In this document: positions 9,801 through 18,534 of the stretch, one piece after another
Layout of the letters: every line of letters begins with the position of its first letter
How positions within the stretch are numbered: position 1 is the first letter of the stretch
Assembly: GCF_002741945.1 (NCBI RefSeq)
Contig: NZ_MDVN01000001.1
Location: forward strand, 1 to 64,000
Length of the DNA stretch: 64,000 nucleotides
Direction of reading: 5' to 3'
Source: Gaetbulibacter sp. 4G1
GTDB taxonomy: Bacteria; Bacteroidota; Bacteroidia; Flavobacteriales; Flavobacteriaceae
Program-made: the position numbers and the translations under genes
Notes under the pieces: generated by a model
Seen by the model: only the letters and a program-made list of their open reading frames with translations
Told to the model about the DNA's origin: nothing
Databases searched by the model: none

Positions 9801-11829
9801 TAATGATTATGATTCTCTCACAGAGACATCAACTCCCTTAAATTGGATAAGTTTAGAGCGCTATTACAAAATGGATATTTATAAAGATGATATTATAGAC
9901 GATTTATCTACTAATAGCATTGATATTGGCTCTGGATGTAAAATATTTAATACCAAAGTAATCGATGTACAAACAGCTCCACTACCTTTTGTTACTACAG
10001 TTTCCTGTTCTGGAGATTGGACTGATACGAACAATTGGATTCAAGGTGACATTTGGAATGTTACTGGCACTCATACTGAAGCAGCCATTGTACATATTCA
10101 AGGTAATATGGAAACTAACTCAAATCATTCCATGATTGGACTAATCCTAGACAATGGAAGTAAGTTAGAAGTAAATGGAGATTCAGGGCTGTTTAATTCA
10201 TGGTATTTAAAATTAGATGGAGCTATCGATTTGCAAGGTGAATCTCAGCTAATACAAAAAGTAGAAAGCTCGTTAGATCTTACAAGTTCAGGAACGTTAG
10301 AGCGAGATCAACAAGGTACTAAAGATTTGTATACTTATAATTATTGGTCTTCGCCAGTAGGCGTTAGCAATACAACAAGTAATAATAATAGTTATACCCT
10401 TCCTGATGTATTAAGTGATGGTACAATAGCAAACACTCCACTACCAATTACATTTGTATCTGGGCACAATGGTACTCCAGGGGTTCCTGGAACTACGTCA
10501 ATTGGAATAGCTGGTGCTTGGATTTGGAAGTATGCCAATAAATTAACTGATGATTATGCATCGTGGCAACATGTTAAGAACACTGGAACGTTATTCGCTG
10601 GAGAAGGTTACACCATGAAAGGCGTTGATAATAGCGCGACATCGTTTACCGAAGAACAAAATTATGTGTTCAATGGAAAACCACACAATGGAGATATAAC
10701 GTTAACATTATCAGCAGGAAATGATTATTTAGTAGGCAACCCCTATGCATCTGCAATTGATGGTAATGAGTTTATCCTCGATAATATTAACGATGGAGCT
10801 GGTAGAGCAACAACAAATATCATTGATGGTACACTTTACTTCTGGGATCACTTTGCTGGCAATACTCATGTTTTAAGAGAGTATCAGGGTGGTTATGCAA
10901 CTTATACTTTAATAGGTGGGATTAAAGCTGTTTCAACAGACGCAAGAATTAATGCATCTGGCCAAATAGGAACAAAAGTTCCGCAACAATATATCCCTGT
11001 TAGTCAAGGATTCTTTGTAACAGCTGATGCTGGTGGAACAGTTACTTTTAAAAACAGTCAACGGGCTTTTAAAACAGAAGCTTCAGACCCTTCATTATTT
11101 TTAAGAGGTAAAAAAGGAAAATCAAACACAGCCAAAACGGATACAGATGATAGACAGAAAATTAGATTGATGCTAGATTCGCCCAAAGGCTATCATCGTC
11201 AATTATTAGTTGGTATTGATCCTTATGCAACAAATGACATTGATAAAGGTTATGATGCTCCTTTAATTGAAAATAACGTTGAAGACTTATTTTGGATATT
11301 TAATGATAAAAACTTTGTTATTCAAGCGGTTAATAATTTTGATGATAACCAAATACTTCCTTTAGGAGTAAAAATTAATCAGGAAGGTTTAGCTACTATA
11401 AAAATTGATGAGTTAGAAAATATAGACAGTGATAAAGCTATTTATCTACACGATAAAGAATTGAATTTATATCATGATTTAAAAGAAAACAAATACGATG
11501 TTCATTTAGCAGCTGGCGAATACTTAAACCGTTTTGAATTAACGTTCTCTAAAGCATCAGAATCATTAAGTACAGATGAGGCAAACAAAAACCCAATTGA
11601 AGTTTATTTTTCTAATGATGAGATGAATGTTGTAATACACAACCCAAACTCTCAACTTATAGAATCTGTTGAAATGATTAACATTCTAGGGCAATCTCTA
11701 TTCAAATTTAAAATAAAATCAAACGACGATTATTTAAAATATAAAGCTTCACAAATGAAAACTGGAGCTTATATTTTGAAGATAGAAACAGAATATGGAA
11801 AGCTTTCCAAAAAAGTATTAATAAATTGA
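6871..11829 (+). CDS. Large T9SS-exported surface protein with TSP3 calcium repeats and LamG domain (1652 aa)
   Basis: A signal peptide ends near residue 26 (YFSQSQ). The N-terminal beta-domain (ENFETGWGIWNDGG) parallels that of the preceding gene. One choice-of-anchor-D domain spans ~180-300. Thrombospondin type 3-like calcium-binding repeats then appear at ~304-330, ~565-592, ~628-652, ~680-700, ~735-750 and ~763-791 (DSDNDGVLDNIDIDDDNDG, DTDNDGIADLYDLDSDNDG). A LamG domain occupies ~803-960 (SLMAWVKTDP, NQWVHVASTYN, GFIDEVRLFN). The C-terminal ~600 residues align almost throughout with the upstream paralog ([34 protein letters not shown]) and end in a T9SS type A sorting domain. It is probably a rigid calcium-stabilised surface or secreted protein. 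The ligand is unknown, and no enzyme motif is seen. Confidence 0.85.
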   Translation: MRNYTNQQWYAILLFSICISYFSQSQTVIDSENFETGWGIWNDGGSDCDRTNSGTPNGTYSINIQDNSGTSSSMTTNDIDITSYGSIEISFDYETDSMENNEDFWVRYSSDGGSNWSTISTYVSGTDFNNGTSYTTTATINSGAFTFSSNSQFRVQCDASSDGDDVYIDNISITGYLPQPEINILGNTIVTILDGNTTPSLTDKTDFGYIDYNSGSTIKTYTIQNIGSSNLSIGAISITGANAGDFSVSTAPSSLISPGNNTTISITFNPSSIGLKTATLSIVNNDTDENPYDFAIQGTGVQTFFDSDNDGVLDNIDIDDDNDGILDTDEENNCSSSNGHVVNYKFLNETFGTGTGRATINTNNYAATTTYCYEDGIAGTNTTECPSQSTWILDDGEYTVVSKITGTIASDPENIHGDLAWYNGEDHTTGDINGRMAVFNASFTPGVFYETTITGVLSNLPITYSFWALNIMTQSNFTGSILPDITVEFLDLSNNTLATYNTGEFGRCSGGITDNSCVQGEWQQFTTSVNLGNVNAFTVRFINNAPGGGGNDLALDDIVISQTLCDTDNDGIADLYDLDSDNDGIPDVVEAGLGNYSDGNATLTACASWVDTNTNGMHDLSEGHIILNSDNDGTPNYLDLDSDNDTIFDVDESGATNSGDVNYQNGDGDITGDGVGDGTDTDNVRETDIDSDNVLEHFSDGILDIYDFFNGGTMATAYGNSNQGSTGAGWEYYVADTDNDGTPDYIDITSDGSTFDISHTLYANLDSDNDGLIDDTSDAESDGIVDLFDTDDTTFGSPRDLNRKLQLFFDGRNDYAEEPSIISAWSEISLMAWVKTDPTANGSRVIVGESNFYLRLHADNRLFIEASGTNLNSSNSLPTNQWVHVASTYNSTSGLLKLYVNGEEVASTSKSGNLSTSSTPFTIGKSPNTYQNYFKGFIDEVRLFNKGLSENELQKMVHQEITNNAGVIRGDIIPKDINDYDSLTETSTPLNWISLERYYKMDIYKDDIIDDLSTNSIDIGSGCKIFNTKVIDVQTAPLPFVTTVSCSGDWTDTNNWIQGDIWNVTGTHTEAAIVHIQGNMETNSNHSMIGLILDNGSKLEVNGDSGLFNSWYLKLDGAIDLQGESQLIQKVESSLDLTSSGTLERDQQGTKDLYTYNYWSSPVGVSNTTSNNNSYTLPDVLSDGTIANTPLPITFVSGHNGTPGVPGTTSIGIAGAWIWKYANKLTDDYASWQHVKNTGTLFAGEGYTMKGVDNSATSFTEEQNYVFNGKPHNGDITLTLSAGNDYLVGNPYASAIDGNEFILDNINDGAGRATTNIIDGTLYFWDHFAGNTHVLREYQGGYATYTLIGGIKAVSTDARINASGQIGTKVPQQYIPVSQGFFVTADAGGTVTFKNSQRAFKTEASDPSLFLRGKKGKSNTAKTDTDDRQKIRLMLDSPKGYHRQLLVGIDPYATNDIDKGYDAPLIENNVEDLFWIFNDKNFVIQAVNNFDDNQILPLGVKINQEGLATIKIDELENIDSDKAIYLHDKELNLYHDLKENKYDVHLAAGEYLNRFELTFSKASESLSTDEANKNPIEVYFSNDEMNVVIHNPNSQLIESVEMINILGQSLFKFKIKSNDDYLKYKASQMKTGAYILKIETEYGKLSKKVLIN

Positions 11830-11895
11830 GTTAGTCGATAAGTATAGTCTGGAATAAAAAAACCAAATCAACCATTTACTAGATTGTACTTTATT

Positions 11896-11927
11896 AAAGA
11901 GTCCTATAATATTTAGGACTCTTTTTT
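11896..11927. terminator. Intrinsic terminator between the T9SS gene and hisS
   Basis: A perfect 11-bp stem (11896-11906 with 11914-11924) contains GAGTCC/GGACTC and is followed by a T run on the plus strand. It sits at the 3' end of hisS, which converges from the other side, but the opposite T tract is weak. It mainly serves the plus-strand gene. Confidence 0.88.
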
Positions 11928-13296
11928 ATTTTATATGATTAATTAATTCTTGAAGCGATAATTTAAATTGCTCGCCAGAATCCATGTTCTTTAAAGTAAA
12001 AGTATTTGACTTCATTTCTTCATCACCTACCAAAACCACAAACGGAATCTCACGCTTATTAGCATGATTCATTTGTTTTTTCATTTTAGCAGCATCAGGA
12101 TACAATTCGGCATTAATACCTTGTAAACGCAATTGCTTAATAGCTTTTAAACTAAATAAAGCCTCATCATCTCCAAAGTTGATAAATAAAACTTTTATAT
12201 TTTTGGTTACCGTTTCTGGGAATAAACCTAGCTCCTCTATAACCAAATAAATTCTATCTAAACCAAAACTTATACCAACTCCACTAACATTCTTCATCCC
12301 AAAAATGCCAGTTAAATCGTCATAACGACCGCCACCACCAATAGAACCCATTTTCACTTTTTCGGGAGCTGAAACTTCAAAAATAGCACCTGTATAATAG
12401 TTTAGTCCGCGTGCTAAAGTTACATCAAGCTGTAAAGCCGCTGTTTGCAAACCAAGTGCTTTTATCGCCTTATTAATGAATGCTAATTCTTCAATCCCTT
12501 TTTTACCTTCTTCAGAAGCATTAAGAATACTTTCTAAACTATGTATTTGAGATTCAAAAGAACCAGAAAGCGTAAACAGTGGTTGCAATTTAGAAATGCC
12601 CTCCTCAGAAATACCTTTGCCTAACATCTCTTCTTTTACCTTCTCTTCTCCTATTTTATCTAATTTATCAAGAGCGACCGTGAAATCAATTAACTTATCA
12701 CTAGCACCAATAACCTCGGCAATTCCAGAAAGTATTTTTCTATTGTTAATCTTAATTGTAATACCTTCTAATTTAAGTGCTGAAAAAACAGCATCATAAA
12801 GCTGAATAAACTCCACTTCTTGCCAAAGGCTTTTACTTCCAACTACATCGGCATCACATTGAAAAAACTCTCTAAAACGACCTTTTTGCGGTCTATCTGC
12901 ACGCCAAACGGGTTGAATTTGGTAACGCTTAAACGGAAATTCAATCTCGTTTTGGTGTTGTACAACATAACGTGCGAAAGGCACAGTTAAGTCGTAACGG
13001 AGTGCTTTTTCAGAAATTGATGATGTTAGTTTATTTGAGTCTTTTTCAGAATAAGCTTTCTCATTAGCTTTTGCTAAATAATCTCCAGAATTTAAAATTT
13101 TAAAAATCAACCGATCCCCTTCTTCACCATATTTCCCCATTAAAGTATCAGAGTTTTCAAAGCTTGGAGTTTCAATAGGCTGAAATCCATAAGTTTCAAA
13201 AGCCCCACGAATGGTATCAAAAATATAATTACGTTTTGCTACTTGCTCTGGATTAAAATCTCTGGTGCCTTTTGGAATACTTGGTTTTTGAGCCAT
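11926..13296 (-). CDS. hisS: Histidine--tRNA ligase
   Basis: A 456-aa class II aminoacyl-tRNA synthetase that charges tRNA-His in the cytoplasm. Motif 1 lies near residues 40-60. Motif 2 is at ~124-150 ([24 protein letters not shown]). The histidine-specific segments [14 protein letters not shown] (~294-307) and [17 protein letters not shown] (~317-333) are intact, as is motif 3 ([11 protein letters not shown], ~339-349). Residues ~365-456 form the anticodon-binding domain. Length is normal for the Bacteroidota form. The stop codon abuts the terminator of the convergent T9SS gene. The 180 bp upstream carry REP-like palindromes. Confidence 0.97.
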   Translation of the reverse strand: MAQKPSIPKGTRDFNPEQVAKRNYIFDTIRGAFETYGFQPIETPSFENSDTLMGKYGEEGDRLIFKILNSGDYLAKANEKAYSEKDSNKLTSSISEKALRYDLTVPFARYVVQHQNEIEFPFKRYQIQPVWRADRPQKGRFREFFQCDADVVGSKSLWQEVEFIQLYDAVFSALKLEGITIKINNRKILSGIAEVIGASDKLIDFTVALDKLDKIGEEKVKEEMLGKGISEEGISKLQPLFTLSGSFESQIHSLESILNASEEGKKGIEELAFINKAIKALGLQTAALQLDVTLARGLNYYTGAIFEVSAPEKVKMGSIGGGGRYDDLTGIFGMKNVSGVGISFGLDRIYLVIEELGLFPETVTKNIKVLFINFGDDEALFSLKAIKQLRLQGINAELYPDAAKMKKQMNHANKREIPFVVLVGDEEMKSNTFTLKNMDSGEQFKLSLQELINHIK

Positions 13297-13302
13297 ATTT
13301 AC

Positions 13303-13464
13303 TACCTACAAAAGCAGGTATCTCTTTAAAATTATTAAACACTTTTTCATGTGGATTCCGCATCAAATACGGAATGACAAAACAACGATTAAAACATTGT
13401 TTGAACAAAAATAATTAATGAAAACGTCATTACGAGCTTTTTTATAAAAAAAGCTTGTAATCTC
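13303..13464. repeat. Cluster of three degenerate REP-like palindromes
   Basis: Three imperfect palindromes fill the hisS upstream gap: 13303-13320 (TACCTAC / GCAGGTA), 13355-13375 (ATTCCG / CGGAAT, followed by GAC) and 13429-13461 (ATTACGAGC with GCTTGTAAT, about 15 bp with one G-T pair, flanked by CGTC and CTC). Their flanks (GTCATTACGAGC, GTAATCTC, GGATTCCGC, GGAATGAC) resemble the extragenic palindromic repeats common in flavobacteria. The third could also act as a factor-independent hairpin for the DUF6495 gene, but no T tract follows it on that strand. Confidence 0.55.
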
Positions 13465-13476
13465 TTAAATTCAAAT

Positions 13477-13944
13477 TTAATTTATAAGCTTATCAAAATA
13501 CCTATATAAATCGCCCTTTGTAATTACGGCACCTTGTTCAATCATTTTAAATTTGTCCAAGTTTTTATCCTCAGTATATTCCTTATCGGCTTGTAAAAAT
13601 TCAACATTTTCATCCATTAAATTTTCACGTAACCAATCATAACCTTCTTGAGTTGTAATGTCTTTATCATTCTTAACATTAACAACAATAGCATGCATAT
13701 TATCCACATCCAAGTGAAATAAGTACATATGTTGTGGTGAAAAATGCTCTAAGTATTCAGCTTTATTTAAAGCGCCTTCCCAAATTAAATCGCTAAAAAC
13801 ATCTAGCTCTGTTTCTGCAAGTTCTGGCTTGTTTACTTTTAGGTTTTCCCACTCATCAGCAGTAACAGATTGCGTAGCCAAAAAATTTATAAACTCTTGG
13901 TGTAACTCTTCAAATTGTTCTTTTGTAAGTCTTGAGTACTTCAT
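13477..13944 (-). CDS. DUF6495-family conserved hypothetical protein
   Basis: A 155-aa acidic protein starting MKYSRLTKEQFEEL. It is a conserved flavobacterial family that I recall as DUF6495; no catalytic motif is evident. An open frame extends upstream to 13971, but that start is TTG and the extension would run through the T tract of the rplI terminator. The ATG at 13942-13944 is therefore the better start. It has its own transcription unit or depends on read-through from rplI. Soluble, no signal peptide, function unknown. Confidence 0.75.
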   Translation of the reverse strand: MKYSRLTKEQFEELHQEFINFLATQSVTADEWENLKVNKPELAETELDVFSDLIWEGALNKAEYLEHFSPQHMYLFHLDVDNMHAIVVNVKNDKDITTQEGYDWLRENLMDENVEFLQADKEYTEDKNLDKFKMIEQGAVITKGDLYRYFDKLIN

Positions 13945-13970
13945 TCTATTAATTATAAAATTAGTTTTCA

Positions 13971-14004
13971 ATAAAAAAACCGTTTAGAAAGTATCTAAAC
14001 GGTT
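13971..14004 (-). terminator. rplI: Intrinsic terminator of the rpsF-rpsR-rplI operon
   Basis: A perfect 11-bp stem (AACCGTTTAGA at 13978-13988 with its complement at 13994-14004, 5-base loop) is followed on the minus strand by eight T. It begins 23 bases after the rplI stop. Confidence 0.93.
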
Positions 14005-14027
14005 TAGTCAATATTTATAATTTGAAA

Positions 14028-14474
14028 TTATTTTGCTTGTGCAATAACTTCAAAATCTAAATCAACAGATACTTCTCTGTGTAAACGTACTACAGCAGTA
14101 TATTTACCTAGTCTTTTTACCGTAGTTACAGTAATAAACTTTTTATCAATTGATTGTCCTTCTTTTTCTAAAGCAGTAGCAACATCGATGTTATTTACAG
14201 ATCCAAATAATTTATCGCCTGTACCTACTTTAGCTGGTATTTTAATTTCTAAAGCTTTTAGTGCTTCAGCAATTTTATTAGCATCATCAACTATTTTCTT
14301 TTCTTTAAAAGCTCTTTGCTTTAAGTTTTCTGCCAATACTTTTTTAGCAGAAACTGTAGCTAAAATAGCTTGCTTTTGAGGAATTAAAAAATTTCTACCA
14401 TAACCGTTCTTAACTGTTACAATATCGTCTTTAAATCCTAAATTCTCAACGTCTTGTTTTAATATAAGTTCCAT
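14028..14474 (-). CDS. rplI: 50S ribosomal protein L9
   Basis: A 148-aa protein of normal length. The N-terminal L9 signature is intact (MELILKQDVENLGFKDDIVTVKNGYGRNFLIP), followed by the long connecting helix and the C-terminal domain (TVVRLHREV-like end: YTAVVRLHREVSVDLDFEV). It binds 23S rRNA near the L1 stalk base. It is the last gene of a three-gene ribosomal operon, with a 13-bp gap from rpsR and its own terminator. Confidence 0.98.
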   Translation of the reverse strand: MELILKQDVENLGFKDDIVTVKNGYGRNFLIPQKQAILATVSAKKVLAENLKQRAFKEKKIVDDANKIAEALKALEIKIPAKVGTGDKLFGSVNNIDVATALEKEGQSIDKKFITVTTVKRLGKYTAVVRLHREVSVDLDFEVIAQAK

Positions 14475-14487
14475 TGTTATTGGTATT

Positions 14488-14784
14488 TTATTTTAATAAA
14501 TCAGCTACGTAAGGCATCAATGCTAAGTGACGTGCTCTTTTTACAGCCACGGCTACCTTTCTTTGATACTTTAAAGATGTTCCTGTTAAACGTCTTGGTA
14601 AAATTTTACCTTGCTCGTTTATAAATCGCATTAAAAAATCTGGATCTTTATAATCAACATACTTGATTCCAGACTTTTGAAACATACAATATTTCTTAGT
14701 CTTGTTTGTATCGATATTAAGAGGAGTTAAATATCTAATTTCTCCGTCTTTTTTTCCTTTAGATTGTTGTTCTATTGATGACAT
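14488..14784 (-). CDS. rpsR: 30S ribosomal protein S18
   Basis: A 98-aa protein with the conserved S18 core ([52 protein letters not shown]). The 20-residue charged N-terminal extension ([20 protein letters not shown]) is usual in Bacteroidota. S18 pairs with S6 on the 30S platform, and the gene lies 2 bases after rpsF. As in other Bacteroidota, S18 with S21 may mask the anti-Shine-Dalgarno, which fits the absence of SD sequences here. Confidence 0.98.
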   Translation of the reverse strand: MSSIEQQSKGKKDGEIRYLTPLNIDTNKTKKYCMFQKSGIKYVDYKDPDFLMRFINEQGKILPRRLTGTSLKYQRKVAVAVKRARHLALMPYVADLLK

Positions 14785-14786
14785 AA

Positions 14787-15125
14787 TTAAGCTTTTACTT
14801 TAAGTTTATCTCTTCTTCTCTCTGCCCAAGACACAGCGTGTTTATCTAATGCTACAGTTAAGTAACGCATAAAACGCTCGTCACGCTTAAACTCTACTTC
14901 TAAAGGGTTAATTACTTCTCCAGCAACTTGGTACTCAAATAAGTGGTAAAATCCACTTTTTTTGTTTTGTATTGGATAAGCTAACTTTTTTAGCCCCCAA
15001 TCTTCTTTTGATACCATCTTAGCTCCGTTAGAAACAAGAAAATCTTCGTATTTCTTTACTGTTTCCTTTATCTGATCTTCAGATAAAACGGGATTTAAGA
15101 TGAAAACAGTTTCGTAATGATTCAT
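14787..15125 (-). CDS. rpsF: 30S ribosomal protein S6
   Basis: A 112-aa S6 protein of normal length with typical motifs ([50 protein letters not shown]). It forms a heterodimer with S18 on the 30S platform. It is the first gene of the rpsF-rpsR-rplI operon, directly downstream of a strong promoter. Confidence 0.98.
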   Translation of the reverse strand: MNHYETVFILNPVLSEDQIKETVKKYEDFLVSNGAKMVSKEDWGLKKLAYPIQNKKSGFYHLFEYQVAGEVINPLEVEFKRDERFMRYLTVALDKHAVSWAERRRDKLKVKA

Positions 15126-15156
15126 AAAAATCGTTTTTATTGTTAAAAATTGGGTG

Positions 15157-15187
15157 CAAAAATAAATAATTTCCTTATATTACACAA
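15157..15187 (-). promoter_or_regulatory. Promoter of the rpsF-rpsR-rplI operon
   Basis: Read on the minus strand: TTG (15187-15185), a 20-base spacer, then TATTTTTG (15164-15157), a full match to the Bacteroidota -33/-7 consensus. The predicted leader to the rpsF ATG at 15125 is ~25 bases. Confidence 0.75.
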
Positions 15188-15254
15188 CTATATTCTTCCT
15201 ATTTTTTTGACAAAAAACATGGTTTTAAAATTGTTAAGATTTATTGTTTTTGAA

Positions 15255-15344
15255 ATGTTAAAATTATGTTAAAATGAGCGTTTTAACGATGTTTTTTGGT
15301 TTTTAACCGAATTTTTTGTACTATTGTCGATATCTTAACCGAAA
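15255..15344 (+). promoter_or_regulatory. GTTAA/TTAACCGAA repeat cluster upstream of the LytTR gene
   Basis: ATGTTAAAAT occurs twice with an 11-base period (15255-15264, 15266-15275). A CGTTTTAACG palindrome follows at 15279-15288, and TTAACCGAA occurs twice (15302-15310 and 15335-15343). Direct GTT-containing half-sites in phase with the DNA helix are what LytTR domains bind, so autoregulation is a fair guess. No consensus -7 box is obvious. Confidence 0.4.
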
Positions 15345-15358
15345 TAATATAAAATGTT

Positions 15359-16054
15359 ATGACTTTAAACTGTGTAGTAGTAGACGATTCAGCAATACAA
15401 CGTCTCTCTATAGTTAAGTTAGTCGAGAATCACCCATCTCTTAACTTAATTGCAGAGTACAGTAGTGCTTTAGAAACTAAAAATGGTTTAAATACGCATC
15501 AAGTAGATTTAATTTTCCTTGACATTGAAATGCCAGTGTTAAATGGATTTGAACTTTTAGACGTATTAAACAACAAACCCCAAATTATTTTTGTAACCGG
15601 TAAAACCGAATATGCTTTTAAAGCTTTTAATTACGATGCAACCGATTACTTACACAAACCAATTACCAGAGAACGCTTTAACACATCTGTAGATAAAGCC
15701 TTAGAGCAACATAAGTTGACTTTAGATTTTAATGAAGAAGATGGTGAGCACATTTTTGTAAAAAGTAACCTTAAAAAGCGTAAAGTTTATATTAAGGACA
15801 TTAAATGGATTGAAGCTCTTGGTGATTACGTAAAACTAGTTACAGAAGAAACTAGCTTAGTAGTATTATCTACTATGAAATCTTTTGAAAAAGAATTACC
15901 GGAAAATAAATTTTTAAGAATTCACAAATCTTATATTGTTAATCTTGATAAAATAGATAGGTTTAACAGTAAAAATGTTGAAGTTGGTGCTTACGAGATT
16001 CCTTTAAGTAGAAATAAGAAGACACAACTTGTTGACGCTTTAAATAATATTTAA
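15359..16054 (+). CDS. LytTR-family response regulator
   Basis: A 231-aa two-domain regulator. The receiver domain (1-~120) has the acidic pair D9/D10, phosphoacceptor D55 in LIFLDIEMP, T80 and K100 (YLHKP). The LytTR DNA-binding domain spans ~135-231 (FVKSNLKKRKVYIKDIKWIE, FLRIHKSYIVNL, IPLSRNKK). No histidine kinase is adjacent, so its partner is elsewhere (an orphan LytS/YehU-type pair is common in Bacteroidota). An ATG five bases upstream (15354) opens a two-codon frame whose TGA overlaps this start. The upstream region has GTTAA-type repeats. Confidence 0.93.
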   Translation: MTLNCVVVDDSAIQRLSIVKLVENHPSLNLIAEYSSALETKNGLNTHQVDLIFLDIEMPVLNGFELLDVLNNKPQIIFVTGKTEYAFKAFNYDATDYLHKPITRERFNTSVDKALEQHKLTLDFNEEDGEHIFVKSNLKKRKVYIKDIKWIEALGDYVKLVTEETSLVVLSTMKSFEKELPENKFLRIHKSYIVNLDKIDRFNSKNVEVGAYEIPLSRNKKTQLVDALNNI

Positions 16055-16080
16055 AAGCTTAGTTAACAAACAATACTAAA

Positions 16081-18531
16081 TTAAAAGTTATCGACATTTA
16101 AAATTACTTTAACCGACCGAAAATCTTTAATACTAAAGAAGCTGTTATTTATCTTAATAATGGCTTCTTTTGTTTTTAATAAACTTTGTTGCTTAGGTAT
16201 TTTAACTAAAATATTTTTGTGAAACTGGTTTCTAATTCTGGCAATTGGTGGCGATTCTGGCCCTAAAACATTATCAGCAAAAATTTGCCTTAAAGATTTA
16301 GCTAACCAAATTGATGCTACATCTACCCTATTATAATCTTTATGCTTTAAAGTAATTTTAATTTGCTTATAAACTGGCGGATATTTATAATTATATCTGT
16401 CGTCCATTTGCTCATTAAACATTTCAATATAACTATTGGTAGAAACCTGCTGTAAAATATTATGATGCGGATTATAGGTTTGAATTAAAACCTTACCTCT
16501 TTCATCCGTTCTCCCTGCTCTACCCGATACCTGTAACATTAACTGAAAACTACGCTCGTGCGCTCTAAAATCTGGAAAATTCAACATATTATCAGCATTC
16601 ATAATACCTACAAGCCTCACATTTCTAAAATCTAGCCCTTTGGTTAGCATTTGTGTGCCTACTAAAATATCTATTTGTTGTTGTTCTAATGCTGTAATTA
16701 TCTTTTCATAACCATATTTACCTCGAGTTGTATCTAAATCCATTCTCGCCACTTTATAATCTGGAAAGAGTTGTTTCACTTCTTCTTCAATTTGCTCGGT
16801 TCCAAAACCCTTATTATCTATATCTTGGCTACCGCATGCCATGCAATCTTGTAACATCGCCATAACATAACCACAATAATGACAACGCAATTGATTACGG
16901 TATTGATGATAGGTTAAACTCACATCACAATTTGGACATTGAGGTGAATGTCCACAAGTTTTACATTCTACTATAGGTGAAAATCCACGGCGATTTTGAA
17001 ACAATATAACTTGTTGTCCCGCTTTCAAAGTTTCAGATATTTCTTCAATCAATCGATCGCTAAAATGCCCTTTCATACGTTTCTTCTTTAGTTTTTCTTG
17101 AATATCCACCAACTCAATTTCTGGCATCATCACATCGTTGTAACGTTGCATTAATTCAACTAAACCGTACTTATTTTGTTTCGCATTAAAATAGCTTTCT
17201 AAACTTGGTGTGGCTGATCCTAATAACACCTTTGCGCTATGCATATTTCCTAATACAATAGCCGTATCTCGTGCATGATAACGTGGAGCTGGGTCAAATT
17301 GCTTAAACGACTGCTCGTGCTCTTCATCAACAACTATTAGTCCTAAATCGCTAAACGGTAAAAATATTGATGATCGCGCTCCTAAAACAATTTGAGCTTT
17401 CGCGGAATTTTTCAAAACGTTATTCCAAACCTCAACACGTTCGTGTGCAGAATATTTAGAATGAAAAATAGCCACTTGCTTGCCAAAATAGTTCTGTAAA
17501 CGGGTTACTAGCTGTGTAGTTAATGCAATTTCTGGTAATAAATACAATACCTGTTTCCCATTGTTAATAGCATCTTCAATAAGTTTTACATAAACTTCAG
17601 TTTTTCCAGATGATGTAACTCCGTGAAGCAGTGTTACAGCATGTGTTTCAAAAGATGCTTTTATATCGCTTAAAGCGGATTTTTGATAACTATTAAGGTT
17701 TTTAGAATCCTCATTATCATCTCCAGAATATTGAACACGGTCCGTTTGAATATGATATTCTTCAAAAACACCTTTATCAATTAAGGTTTTTATTATAGAT
17801 ACTGAAGCATTGCTTTCTTCTGATAAATCTGAAACTTTTATAGGTTTCTTTGTTTTGGCAGAAATAGAAAATAGGGTTAAAACAACATCTCGCTGTTTAG
17901 GAGCTCGACTTAAATCATCTAATAATTTTTGTAATGCGGTTTCAGAAGAAAAATTAGCATGTAGTTTAACATAACGTACTAATTTAGGCTTATACTTTTC
18001 GTAAACTTCTTCTTCAACTGTAATGGCTTCTTTTTCAATCAACCTTTTAATTACTGGCAATGCATTTTTTTTATCTAAAATATTAGAAACATCGTGGATT
18101 TTTAACGATGATTGATGATGTAAAGCTTCATAAACCAAAAACTCATCATCTTTTAAAATAGATTCATCGATAGTTTGTTTGTTTTTTGTTATTACCGTTT
18201 CGCTTTCTAAAATAAAAGCACTTGGTAAAGCAGCACGCATCACATCACCTAATGTGCACATATAGTAACTTGCAATCCATTGCCACAATTGCAATTGCTT
18301 TTCATTTACAATTGGTGCGTCATCCAAAATTTGATGGATTTCTTTGGCTTCATAAACAGTTGGTGCTTCGTTATGAATTTTAGAAACAATTCCTGTATAT
18401 ATTTTTGATTTTCCAAAAGGCACAGAAACTCGCATTCCAACACTTAAAAACCCAGCTTCAGAAGCTGTTATACTATATGTAAATAGTTTTGGAAGCGGAA
18501 TTGGAATAATAACATCAATAAAGTGTTGCAT
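16081..18531 (-). CDS. priA: Primosomal protein N' (replication restart helicase PriA)
   Basis: An 816-aa superfamily 2 helicase that reloads the replisome at stalled forks. The N-terminal 3'-DNA-end binding domain covers ~1-110. Walker A GVTSSGKT is at 304-311 and DEEH at 402-405. The zinc-binding block has eight cysteines at 523, 526, 532, 535, 550, 553, 563 and 566. Motif VI appears as LQVSGRAGRTDERG. All hallmark residues are present. It is last in a nadC-yihY-priA minus-strand cluster, 3 bases after yihY, and converges on the LytTR gene with no clear terminator between. Confidence 0.97.
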   Translation of the reverse strand: MQHFIDVIIPIPLPKLFTYSITASEAGFLSVGMRVSVPFGKSKIYTGIVSKIHNEAPTVYEAKEIHQILDDAPIVNEKQLQLWQWIASYYMCTLGDVMRAALPSAFILESETVITKNKQTIDESILKDDEFLVYEALHHQSSLKIHDVSNILDKKNALPVIKRLIEKEAITVEEEVYEKYKPKLVRYVKLHANFSSETALQKLLDDLSRAPKQRDVVLTLFSISAKTKKPIKVSDLSEESNASVSIIKTLIDKGVFEEYHIQTDRVQYSGDDNEDSKNLNSYQKSALSDIKASFETHAVTLLHGVTSSGKTEVYVKLIEDAINNGKQVLYLLPEIALTTQLVTRLQNYFGKQVAIFHSKYSAHERVEVWNNVLKNSAKAQIVLGARSSIFLPFSDLGLIVVDEEHEQSFKQFDPAPRYHARDTAIVLGNMHSAKVLLGSATPSLESYFNAKQNKYGLVELMQRYNDVMMPEIELVDIQEKLKKKRMKGHFSDRLIEEISETLKAGQQVILFQNRRGFSPIVECKTCGHSPQCPNCDVSLTYHQYRNQLRCHYCGYVMAMLQDCMACGSQDIDNKGFGTEQIEEEVKQLFPDYKVARMDLDTTRGKYGYEKIITALEQQQIDILVGTQMLTKGLDFRNVRLVGIMNADNMLNFPDFRAHERSFQLMLQVSGRAGRTDERGKVLIQTYNPHHNILQQVSTNSYIEMFNEQMDDRYNYKYPPVYKQIKITLKHKDYNRVDVASIWLAKSLRQIFADNVLGPESPPIARIRNQFHKNILVKIPKQQSLLKTKEAIIKINNSFFSIKDFRSVKVILNVDNF

Positions 18532-18534
18532 AAA

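Noticed and set aside
13945-13971. N-terminal extension of the DUF6495 gene
   Set aside because: It would start with TTG and overlap the T tract of the rplI terminator; the ATG at 13944 is better.
15354-15362. ATG at 15354 as the LytTR start
   Set aside because: It is followed by TTA TGA, so it gives only a two-codon peptide; noted as a possible mini-frame instead.
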